A DNA stretch of 64,000 nt from Labilithrix sp. (GTDB taxonomy: Bacteria > Myxococcota_A > Polyangia > Polyangiales > Polyangiaceae): the NCBI GenBank assembly GCA_019637175.1, contig JAHBWD010000004.1, positions 124,001 through 188,000 on the forward strand, given 5' to 3'. Each line of letters opens with the position of its first letter. The first letter of the stretch is position 1. This document shows positions 1 through 7,451 of the stretch, piece by piece. The notes under the pieces were generated by a model that was not told the DNA's origin, did no database searches, and was given only the letters and a program-made list of their open reading frames with translations. Position numbers and translations under genes: made by a program.

Positions 1-1030
1 CGAGCTTCTTCGCCGAGTAGGTGTCGCAGAGGTAGGTCTTGAGGATCCCCTTCTCCACCACGACGTTCTTGCGGCTCGCGAGGCCCTCGCCGTCGTAAGG
101 GCGGGAGCCGGGCGCGCGGGGGATGAGCGGATCGTCCACGACGTCGACGAGCGAGCTCGCGACCTGCGTTCCTTCGCGCCCGAGCAGATAGCTCGACTTC
201 CGCCAGATCGCGCTGCCCATCACGCAGCCGGCCAGCATGCCGAGGATCGATCGCGCCGCGTCGGGATCGAAGACGACCGGCACCTCGCACGTCGACACCG
301 GCTTCGCGCCGAGCTTGCGCAGCGTGCGGCGCGCGGCCTCCTCGCCCACCTTCTTGGCGTCTTCGAGCTCTTCGAGGAAGCGCTTCGCCGTCCAGTAGTA
401 CCCGCGGCGCTTCTTGCCGCCTTCGTCTTCGGCGACGGGAACGACGCTGAGCGACTGGTACGATCCCTTGTATGCTGCACGGAATCCGCTCGACAGCACG
501 AGGGCCACGCCCCCGGCCGTGCGGCTGAACGTGGCGCCCTCGCTGTTCGAGATGCGCGGATCGAATTCGCGGGCGGCGCGCTCGCCGACCTTGGCGATAC
601 CGATGGCTTGCGCGGCGTCGACGCCGCCGCCCTTCGGATCGAACAGATCCAGATCGGGCGCGCGCTCGGGATCGGTCAGGAGCTCGGGCGCGGCAGGACC
701 GGCGAACGGGTCTTCCTGCGAGAGCTCGACGAGCTCGAGCGCGTCGCTGACGAAGCGATGGATGCCGGCTTCGGTCAGGTCGCTGGTCGAGGTCGTGGCG
801 ACCTGCTTGCCCTTCATGACGCGAAGGCCGGCGGAGCGATGCGCCGCCTCCTCGACGAGCTCGGGCTTGTCGAGGCGCACGCGCGCGGAGAGCTCGGCGC
901 CGGAGCGCAACATGCACTCGGCGACGGTCACGCCGCCCTTGGTCGCCGTCGCGATGATTCGATCTCCGAGCTCGAGCAGCTCGGTGAGCTCGGCGTCCGC
1001 GCGGGAGGTCATGGCGCCGGAGCGTAGCAT
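1..1030 (-). CDS. pmbA: TldD/PmbA-family protease subunit (PmbA/TldE), C-terminus off window
   Basis: The minus-strand frame is open from the left edge to an ATG at 1030 (a second in-frame ATG lies at 1012; neither has a clear ribosome site), giving about 343 residues. The protein matches peptidase family U62: a mid-protein VVFDPDAARSILGMLAG block and a later GSRPYDGEGLASR / KTYLCDTYSAKK block. The HExxxH zinc motif of TldD is absent at the equivalent position (GMLAGCVMGSAIWRKSS), so this is the PmbA/TldE partner rather than TldD. The family forms a TldD-TldE heterodimer that degrades unfolded peptides and matures some modified peptides. No tldD is visible; it may lie to the left. The C-terminal part is outside the window. 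Confidence 0.88.
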   Translation of the reverse strand, partial: MLRSGAMTSRADAELTELLELGDRIIATATKGGVTVAECMLRSGAELSARVRLDKPELVEEAAHRSAGLRVMKGKQVATTSTSDLTEAGIHRFVSDALELVELSQEDPFAGPAAPELLTDPERAPDLDLFDPKGGGVDAAQAIGIAKVGERAAREFDPRISNSEGATFSRTAGGVALVLSSGFRAAYKGSYQSLSVVPVAEDEGGKKRRGYYWTAKRFLEELEDAKKVGEEAARRTLRKLGAKPVSTCEVPVVFDPDAARSILGMLAGCVMGSAIWRKSSYLLGREGTQVASSLVDVVDDPLIPRAPGSRPYDGEGLASRKNVVVEKGILKTYLCDTYSAKKL

Positions 1031-1108
1031 CTTGTCGGGCCCGGCGACCCTCTCTTCGCTTGGCGAGGAGCTGCGGCCCTCGACCCCTTCTCCCGCCCCC
1101 TTCTCCTT

Positions 1109-1570
1109 CTATGGATGCAGCACGATCGTCTTTGCGACTTCGAGGTCGAGCTTCTTCTCCAACGTGACGCCGTTGGCCTTCAGGTCGAACGCGAGGATCG
1201 ACCAGTACTCCCATTCCTGCAGCGATCCGGGCCTGTCCGCGGGCATGTTCTTCACCGCGAAGGCGGCGACGTCGGCGAGCGTCTTGAACTGCGCCTTTCG
1301 GACCTGCGCGCCGGCGGGCGGATCGAGAGACAGCGCGCCCTTGTCGAGGCCGACGACCCTCGGGCCGTTCGCCGTGCCTTCGCCCGACGCGCCGTGGCAC
1401 GACGCGCAATTGTCGCCGTACGCCTTCTGGCCCGCGGTGACTTGCTCGGCGAACGTCTGCGGCTCGGCGCGCGTCTGCGCCGGCGGCATTTGCGCCGGGG
1501 CGGACGAATCGCCGCCGCAGGCCACGAAACAAAACACGAACGACACCGTCGCGATCGAAATCGTACGCAT
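1109..1570 (-). CDS. Monoheme cytochrome c lipoprotein
   Basis: 153 residues. The N-terminus is a lipoprotein signal peptide with a lipobox ending FVAC (Cys18). A single c-type heme site, CASCH, sits at residues 55-59 in the usual NCASCHGASGEG context of small class I cytochromes c, and a KNMPADRPG segment near residue 110 probably supplies the axial methionine. It should be a membrane-anchored periplasmic electron carrier. It starts 40 bases after the ECF sigma-factor gene on the same strand, so the two may be co-transcribed. The redox partner is unknown. Confidence 0.9.
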   Translation of the reverse strand: MRTISIATVSFVFCFVACGGDSSAPAQMPPAQTRAEPQTFAEQVTAGQKAYGDNCASCHGASGEGTANGPRVVGLDKGALSLDPPAGAQVRKAQFKTLADVAAFAVKNMPADRPGSLQEWEYWSILAFDLKANGVTLEKKLDLEVAKTIVLHP

Positions 1571-1609
1571 GACCCTCTCCTCGATTGTGTTTGCGCGCGC
1601 CGCTCGCGA

Positions 1610-2305
1610 TCAGGCGAGAATGCGCGCGAGCACCGCCGCGACCACCCGGTCGCAGCGCGAAAGATGAAAATCGAACGCGTGCGGCGCGGTGACGTCGAGC
1701 CGGCGCGCGATGTCTTCGCGCAACATCCCCCGCGCCCGATGCAGCCTCGTGCGCACGGTCGCTTCGGGGATCTCGAGGGCCGCCGCCGTCTCGTCCACGC
1801 TCATCTCTTCGACGGCGCGCAGCACGAACACGGCGCGGAACGTCGCCGGCAGCCCGTCGACCGCGCGCTCGAGGACGCCGCGCATCTCGACGTCGCTCGC
1901 CGCGTCTTCGGGGCTCCTCATGCTCGACGTCAAGGCGTCCTCCGAAATTGCCCGCGGGTCGAGATCATCGAGATCGTCGAGGCTCGTCACCCGCTTCGTC
2001 TTGCGCAGCCGCGCGAGCGCCGCGTGCACGGCGATGCGCACGAGCCACGTCGAGAGCTTCGCGCGCCCGCCGAAGTCGGCGAGGTGGGTGAACGCCGAGA
2101 CGTACGCGTCCTGCATCACGTCTTCGGCTTCGTCATCGGAGCGGACGATGGCCCGCGCCGCGCGAAACACGCGCCGGTTGTGCCGGCGCATGAGCACCTC
2201 GAAGCGCGCGACGTCTCCGCCGAGGACCCTGGCGACGATCTCCTCGTCGCTCGCCTCCGTGGGGCCCGCAGGGGGCGGCGCGTTCACGACGACATCGTAC
2301 TCCAT
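1610..2305 (-). CDS. ECF-type RNA polymerase sigma factor
   Basis: 231 residues, typical of a sigma-70 group 4 (ECF) factor. Region 2 is visible around residues 30-95 (RRHNRRVFRAARAIV, then DEAEDVMQDAYVSAF) and region 4 around 155-205, with a helix-turn-helix ending PEATVRTRLHRARGML. The linker between them is rich in Asp. The C-terminus carries the short RCDRVVAAVL tail common in proteobacterial ECF factors. No anti-sigma factor is adjacent; the only same-strand neighbour is the cytochrome c gene downstream. Signal and regulon cannot be inferred from sequence. Confidence 0.93.
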   Translation of the reverse strand: MEYDVVVNAPPPAGPTEASDEEIVARVLGGDVARFEVLMRRHNRRVFRAARAIVRSDDEAEDVMQDAYVSAFTHLADFGGRAKLSTWLVRIAVHAALARLRKTKRVTSLDDLDDLDPRAISEDALTSSMRSPEDAASDVEMRGVLERAVDGLPATFRAVFVLRAVEEMSVDETAAALEIPEATVRTRLHRARGMLREDIARRLDVTAPHAFDFHLSRCDRVVAAVLARILA

Positions 2306-2353
2306 GCCCCATGGAGTCGGGACGCGGTCAGGCGTTCCCGAAAAAAGCTCGCT

Positions 2354-3451
2354 TCAGGTCAGCGAGGCCACGAGCTCGGCGATCTGCGGGAGCGGGAGCA
2401 CCTTCTGCGGGATCCCCGCGCGAACGGCGGCGCCCGGCATCCCGTAGACGACCGCCGTCTCCTGAGCTTCCGCGATCACCATGCCTCCTGCGTCGCGGAT
2501 CGCCCTCGCGCCCTCGACCCCGTCGTCACCCATGCCCGTGAGGATGACGCCGATCGCGCGCGGCCCCGCCGCCGCCGCCACGCTCTTCAGCAAGCGGTCG
2601 GCGCTCGGCACGTAGCGATCGTCGGCCTTGGGCGCGCCGACGACGATGCGGAGCTCGACGCCGTTCTGGATGACCTCCATGCACTGCCGGCCCGGGCACA
2701 CGAAGCCGGTCAGCTTGCCCAAGCGGTCGCCGTCGACCGCTTCGCTCGTGCGCACGGCGCCGCGCTTGTCGAGGCGCTCGGCGAAGGTGCGCGTGAACTT
2801 GTCGGGCATGTGCTGCGCGACCACGATGCCCGCCGTGCTCGTCAGCGGCACCTTGCCGAAGATCTCGAGGAGCGCCGACGGCCCTCCGGTCGAGCTCGCG
2901 ATCGCGACGACGTGCTTCGGCGCGATGTACGCGCTCGACGCCCGCATCGCGCTCGAGTCGGGGCCGATCGGGCGGCCGTCGAGGCCGAAGTTGCCGCTCA
3001 CCTGCCGGCGCGATATCGGCGGCGGCGGGACGAAGTTCGTTCGGAGCTGCCGGACGAGCAGCACCTTCTCGAGGATCTGCTCGCGGAGATCGGTCGCGTC
3101 GGGCGAAATCTGGGCGGTCGGCTTGGCCACGAAGTCGAGCGCGCCGAGCTCGAGCGCCTTGAACACGTTCTCCTTCTGCGAATACGAGGAGACGACGATG
3201 ACCGGCGTGGGCTGCCGCGACATCAAGATGCGGAGGAAGGTGAAGCCATCCATCCGCGGCATCTCGAGGTCGAGCGTGATGACGTCGGGCTTGAGGAGCG
3301 ACGCGAGGCGCAGGGCCTCTTCGCCGTCGGCCGCCTTGCCCACGACCTCGACGCCGTCGTGCCCCACGAACACGTCGGCGATGTTCCGGCGGTTGTACGC
3401 CGAGTCATCCACCACGAGCAGGCGGATGGGGCTTGAGGGACCTTTCGTCAC
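2354..3451 (-). CDS. cheB: Chemotaxis response regulator protein-glutamate methylesterase CheB
   Basis: 365 residues from a GTG at 3451, two bases after the cheR stop; a longer open frame upstream only reads through cheR. The receiver domain fills residues 9-130 with phosphoacceptor Asp61 (TLDLEMP). After a linker, the methylesterase domain shows the expected Ser-His-Asp triad: Ser in IASSTGGPSAL, His in VAQHMPDKFT and Asp in GMGDDGVEGA. It should demethylate or deamidate receptor glutamates when phosphorylated by the operon's CheA. It is the last gene of the seven-gene chemosensory operon. The GTG start just behind cheR suggests translational coupling. Confidence 0.97.
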   Translation of the reverse strand: MTKGPSSPIRLLVVDDSAYNRRNIADVFVGHDGVEVVGKAADGEEALRLASLLKPDVITLDLEMPRMDGFTFLRILMSRQPTPVIVVSSYSQKENVFKALELGALDFVAKPTAQISPDATDLREQILEKVLLVRQLRTNFVPPPPISRRQVSGNFGLDGRPIGPDSSAMRASSAYIAPKHVVAIASSTGGPSALLEIFGKVPLTSTAGIVVAQHMPDKFTRTFAERLDKRGAVRTSEAVDGDRLGKLTGFVCPGRQCMEVIQNGVELRIVVGAPKADDRYVPSADRLLKSVAAAAGPRAIGVILTGMGDDGVEGARAIRDAGGMVIAEAQETAVVYGMPGAAVRAGIPQKVLPLPQIAELVASLT

Positions 3452-3453
3452 GT

Positions 3454-4353
3454 CTACGTCCGTTCGCCGCGTTCGCTCGCCGCCATCGGCTTGCGGTACA
3501 CGAGATCTTCGTTCAAGTGTAACAGCTCGAACGCGGTCGTGACATTCAACAGCGACTCGGCATGGCCGAGCAAGAGCACACCGCCCGCCACCAGGCGTTC
3601 GTGGAACATGTCGATGACGCGCTTGCGGCTCGCGGCGTCGAAATAGATGAGGACGTTGCGGCAGAAGATGACGTCGCACCGCCCCACGAGGTGCGTGCGC
3701 TCCTCGTCGAGGAGGTTCATCTGACCGAAATGGCAGAGCGCGCGCACCGCGGGGGAAACGGCGGTGTCGGCGATCTCCGGCTTCGCGCTCGCCACGAACC
3801 AGGACTTCTTCGCCGCCTCCGGCGTCGTGCGGAACGATGCGGCACCGTAGATCCCTCGGCGCGCCGCGGCGATGCACTTCTTGGAGAGATCCGATCCGTA
3901 GACGCGCACTTCCCAGCCGTCGAACAGGCCGCTCTCGAGGATCAGCATCGCGATCGTGTAGGCCTCTTCGCCGGTCGAGCAGCCCGCGCTCCACACCTGG
4001 AGCCGTCGCCGTGTCTTTCCGCGCTCCGCGAGCATGGGCAAGAGCTCGTTCTTGAACGCCCGGAGCTGGAAGTCCTCGCGAAAGAAATACGTCTCGTGCG
4101 TCGTCAGCAGCTCCCCGGCCTCTTCCCACTCTTCCGTGGCGAGCGGGCTGTACTTGAGGAGCTGATAGTAGTCGCCGTACGTGGCGAGCCCGCGCACGGT
4201 GAGCCGCTCGCGAAGCCGGCGCTCGAGCGAGAGCCGCGCCTCGGGTCCGAACCAGATGCCGAGCCGCTCGCTCACGAGATCGCGGAGCAGCCGGTACTCG
4301 TCGGCGCGAAGCTGCGGTTCGCCTGCGCCGGGCCCGAAGAGACGTCGCGTCAC
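3454..4353 (-). CDS. cheR: Chemoreceptor glutamate methyltransferase CheR
   Basis: 299 residues. It has the CheR N-terminal helical domain (EYRLLRDLVSERLGIWF), the THETYFFRE segment, an S-adenosylmethionine-binding loop (WSAGCSTGEEAYTIAM, about residue 125) and the CRNVLIYF motif near residue 232. It should methylate receptor glutamates, antagonising CheB. The GTG start at 4353 overlaps the TGA of the preceding HEAT gene in a GTGA arrangement, and cheB follows two bases after the stop, so translation of the three is probably coupled. No TPR extension or VirB-like domain is present. Confidence 0.97.
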   Translation of the reverse strand: MTRRLFGPGAGEPQLRADEYRLLRDLVSERLGIWFGPEARLSLERRLRERLTVRGLATYGDYYQLLKYSPLATEEWEEAGELLTTHETYFFREDFQLRAFKNELLPMLAERGKTRRRLQVWSAGCSTGEEAYTIAMLILESGLFDGWEVRVYGSDLSKKCIAAARRGIYGAASFRTTPEAAKKSWFVASAKPEIADTAVSPAVRALCHFGQMNLLDEERTHLVGRCDVIFCRNVLIYFDAASRKRVIDMFHERLVAGGVLLLGHAESLLNVTTAFELLHLNEDLVYRKPMAASERGERT

Positions 4354-6428
4354 GCCTCACCCTTCCGGCTTCCCTCGTCGGGCCGCGCCGCGAGCGCCGC
4401 CATGATCGCGCGTCGCACGTCGGCGCTGCGCTCTCGATCGAGGCGCGCGCGCAGGAGGCCCTCGGCTTCGGCGCCGCCCTCGTGCCCGAGGAGCTCGGCG
4501 GCGTAGCGCCTCACGGCCTCGGCGTCGTGATCGATCGCGCGCGCGAGCGCGACGAGCGCGCGCTCGTCGCCGGTCTTGGCGAGCTGCGCGAGCGCGAGCT
4601 TGACGACCTCGTGGTCTTGATGATCCGCCGCGCCCATGAGCGCGTCGACGCGCGCCTCGACGGGGATCGCGCCGACGACCTCCACGGCGGCGGCGGCGAC
4701 GGCGGCCTCGCGCGCGCGGAGGAGCGGACGCGCGGCGGCGAAGGCGCGCTCCGGATCGGCGTCTTTCAGCGCGCGCAGCGCGGAGCCGAGGCGAATCGGA
4801 TCGCGCGTCGTCGCCGCGAGAGACGCGAGCTGCTCGGCGCGGCCGAGCCGGCCGAGCGCGCGTATCGCCGCGTTGGCGACGACGGGCTCCTCGTCCGCCA
4901 TCGAGAGCGTCACCGCCTGCGCGGCGTCTTCGCCGCCGACCGACGCGAGCGCCTCGATCGCCGCACGTCGAACCGCGGCCTCACGATGCGTGAGCGCACC
5001 GGCGAGGAGCTCCGTGTCGCCCGGCTCGCTCTTCTTCGAACGCGCGAGCGCGTCGAGGATGATGGTCGCCGTGAGCGCCCCTTCGCCTCGCGGGTCGACG
5101 CCGCTCGCCGCCGCGCGCGCCGCGTCTGGCTCGCGCGAGGCGATCGCGAGGAGCGCCGCATGGGCCGCGCCCGCGACCTTGGGATCGGGGCTCTTCACGT
5201 GCGCCGCGACGAGCGGCAAGTCGGACGCGCCGCCGACGATCGCGAGGCTCTTCAGCGCCGGCGCGACGACCTCGGGCGACGCGTCGGAGAGCGCCTCGCG
5301 GACGGCCGCGAGCGGCGAAGGCTCACGCGGCGCGAGCTGAGGCAGCATCGAGATCGCCGCGCCGCGCAGCGAAGGCGCGGCCGTGCGACCGGCGACGAGC
5401 AGCGGCTCCACCGCTTCTTCGCCGAAGAGGCGAAGCGCGGCCTCCGCGCGATCGGCGACCGCGTCGTCGGCGAGCGCGTCGGCGAGGATCGCGACGTCGT
5501 CGGGATCGCGCACGAGGCCGAGCGCGAGCAGCGCGGCGCCGCGCGCGGGCGGATCGCTCCCGACCTTGGCGAGCGTGCGCAAGCGCGCGCGCGCCTGCGG
5601 CGAAGCGCGGAGCGTCTTCGCGGCGATGTCGAGAAGATCGTCGTCGCCCCACGCCTCTTCGATCGAGCGCCCGAGCGCGACCGTCGCCGCGCCGGCGAAC
5701 GTCGCGCCGCGATCGGCGCACGCCTCGGCGAGCGCGCGGATCGCGCGCGGCGCGACGCTCCCGCCCGCCGCCGCGATCGCCTGCTTGCGCAGGAGCGGAT
5801 CCGAAAAGAGCGGCTCGAGCGCAGACCAGGCGACGTTCACCTCGAGCTTCCGGAGCGCCTCGAGCGCGGCGAGGCGCTCGGGAACGCCGGCGCGCTCCTC
5901 GGACGCGAGCAGCTTCGTCAACGCGGTCGCCGCGAGCTCGCGCGCTTCGTCTCCCGCGAGGTGCGCTTGGCCCAAGCCTTCGGCCGCCGCGACGACGACG
6001 TTCGCGTCCGGATCGGCCAGCGACCGCGCGAGCGCGCGCATTCCCGCGAGCGTGGGCGCGCCGGCGAGCATCTCGACCGCGAGCTTGCGTCCGTCGGCGT
6101 CGAGGCGCGAGAGCGCGTCGATCGCGCCGGGCACCGCGTCGGGCCCGATGATCACGAGCGCCTCGACGGCCGCGTTGCGCAGACCGACGTCATCACGTTC
6201 GCCGAGCACGCGCGCGACCGCGAAGACGACGGCGGTGCGCGGCTCGACCCTCGCCGCGATCGCCGCGGCCTCCTTGCGGACGCGCCAATCCTCGTCGCCG
6301 AGCGCGGCGACGAGGAGCTCGCACGACTCGGGCGCGGGCAGCGCGGGGATCTCCTGCGTCGCGAGGCGGCGAACCTCGGGCTCTCGGTCGGCGAGGCGTG
6401 CGCGGACCTGCGAGACGCGGTCGCTCAT
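4350..6428 (-). CDS. Large HEAT-repeat protein inside the chemosensory operon
   Basis: 692 residues from an ATG at 6428; the open frame continues upstream but only as a shadow of cheW. The whole protein is alpha-helical repeat: units of about 30 residues with the pattern D-x-D-x-x-V-R-x-x-A-A-x-A-L (for example DEDWRVRKEAAAIAA, HREAAVRRAAIEALASVG, DPDDVAILADAL). This is the HEAT/PBS-lyase-like family; it has no signal peptide or membrane segment, so it is cytoplasmic. It overlaps cheW upstream (ATGA) and cheR downstream (GTGA). HEAT proteins occur in some myxobacterial che clusters (Cpc7 in the Myxococcus Che7 system) as protein-interaction partners. An adaptor or output role is inference. 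Confidence 0.92.
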   Translation of the reverse strand: MSDRVSQVRARLADREPEVRRLATQEIPALPAPESCELLVAALGDEDWRVRKEAAAIAARVEPRTAVVFAVARVLGERDDVGLRNAAVEALVIIGPDAVPGAIDALSRLDADGRKLAVEMLAGAPTLAGMRALARSLADPDANVVVAAAEGLGQAHLAGDEARELAATALTKLLASEERAGVPERLAALEALRKLEVNVAWSALEPLFSDPLLRKQAIAAAGGSVAPRAIRALAEACADRGATFAGAATVALGRSIEEAWGDDDLLDIAAKTLRASPQARARLRTLAKVGSDPPARGAALLALGLVRDPDDVAILADALADDAVADRAEAALRLFGEEAVEPLLVAGRTAAPSLRGAAISMLPQLAPREPSPLAAVREALSDASPEVVAPALKSLAIVGGASDLPLVAAHVKSPDPKVAGAAHAALLAIASREPDAARAAASGVDPRGEGALTATIILDALARSKKSEPGDTELLAGALTHREAAVRRAAIEALASVGGEDAAQAVTLSMADEEPVVANAAIRALGRLGRAEQLASLAATTRDPIRLGSALRALKDADPERAFAAARPLLRAREAAVAAAAVEVVGAIPVEARVDALMGAADHQDHEVVKLALAQLAKTGDERALVALARAIDHDAEAVRRYAAELLGHEGGAEAEGLLRARLDRERSADVRRAIMAALAARPDEGSRKGEA

Positions 6429-6943
6429 GTCACTTCGCCGAGCACCGACGACGCCGGCACTTCCTGGAGCGCGGCGTCGGCCAGCGGCCCGAACGCGCGC
6501 ACGTCGAGCACGAACACGAGGCCGTGCCCGTGCGTGGCGACGCCCTCGATCCCTCGGAGGTCGGCGCCGGACCCGAGCGGAGGCGCGGGCCTGATCTCTT
6601 CGCCTCCCGTCCCGAACACCTCGGTGACGAGATCGACGACGAGCGCGACGAGGCGGCCGGACGCGGCGGGCGCCTCCGGACGCCGCGCGACGTCGACGAC
6701 GATCCACTTGCACTTGCGCCCGTCGATCGGCGGGAGCCCGAAGCGCACGCGCAGATCGACGACGGGCACGACCTCCTCGCGGAACGAAGCGACGCCGCGC
6801 ACGGCCTGCGGAGCGCGCGGGAGCTCGATCACGTCGAGCGGATTGACGATCTCGCGCACGACCTCGATGCGCACCGCGTACGCGACGTCGCCGACCATGA
6901 AGCCGACCAGGCTCTTCCGGGGATCGTGGCGGTGCCTGGGCAT
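6425..6943 (-). CDS. cheW: CheW-like coupling protein (second copy)
   Basis: 172 residues forming a single CheW domain: KSLVGFMVGDVAYAVRI at the start, then RGVASFREEVVPVVDLRVRFGLP, the signature of CheW/FrzA proteins. It should bridge receptors and CheA. An insertion in the middle (RRPEAPAASGR) and a long GTGGEEIRPAPPLG loop distinguish it from the first CheW of this operon, so the two are not a recent duplicate. Its stop overlaps the ATG of the HEAT gene and it begins 13 bases after the other cheW gene. Confidence 0.94.
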   Translation of the reverse strand: MPRHRHDPRKSLVGFMVGDVAYAVRIEVVREIVNPLDVIELPRAPQAVRGVASFREEVVPVVDLRVRFGLPPIDGRKCKWIVVDVARRPEAPAASGRLVALVVDLVTEVFGTGGEEIRPAPPLGSGADLRGIEGVATHGHGLVFVLDVRAFGPLADAALQEVPASSVLGEVT

Positions 6944-6956
6944 GCAAGCTCCTGGG

Positions 6957-7451
6957 TCAGTCGAGGAAGAGCGGTGCGAGATCGAGCAAGAGGAGGACGG
7001 CGCCGGCGCTGATCGCCGGCCGGCCGATCCCGACGACGTGCGGAGGCTGCTCGCTGCCGAGCACGGTGGGCGGCTCGATCTCGCTCTCCGCGAGGCGGAA
7101 GACCTGAAGCACCTCGTCGACCAGCAAGCCGATCTGCTCCCCCGCCGCGTCGACGAGCAGGATGCGGCTCTTCTTGTCCATCGTGAACGTGCGCGTGAGG
7201 CGGAAGCGGCGCTTGAGATCGACGACGGTCACCAAGCGGCCGCGCACGCTCATCACGCCCACGACCTCCGGGTCGGCGCGCGGCACCTCGGTGATCGGGA
7301 GCGGCTTGAGGATCTCGACGATGTTGCCGATCTGGATCGCGTACGCCTCCGAGCCGAGCGTGAACGCGAGGTACTCGGCGCGCTTGCCGAGCTCGTCGGC
7401 GCGCTGAAGCGCGGAGCGACCTTCGACGCGTCGTGAGACGAGCGCCTTCAC
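6957..7451 (-). CDS. cheW: CheW-like coupling protein (first copy)
   Basis: 164 residues, one CheW domain preceded by about 25 residues of charged helix. The core motifs are YLAFTLGSEAYAIQIGNIVEI, VPRADPEVVGVMSVRGR and VVDLKRRFRL. The start codon overlaps the end of cheA by four bases. Having two dissimilar CheW proteins in one operon suggests two receptor classes or two interfaces in the array; that is inference. Confidence 0.95.
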   Translation of the reverse strand: MKALVSRRVEGRSALQRADELGKRAEYLAFTLGSEAYAIQIGNIVEILKPLPITEVPRADPEVVGVMSVRGRLVTVVDLKRRFRLTRTFTMDKKSRILLVDAAGEQIGLLVDEVLQVFRLAESEIEPPTVLGSEQPPHVVGIGRPAISAGAVLLLLDLAPLFLD

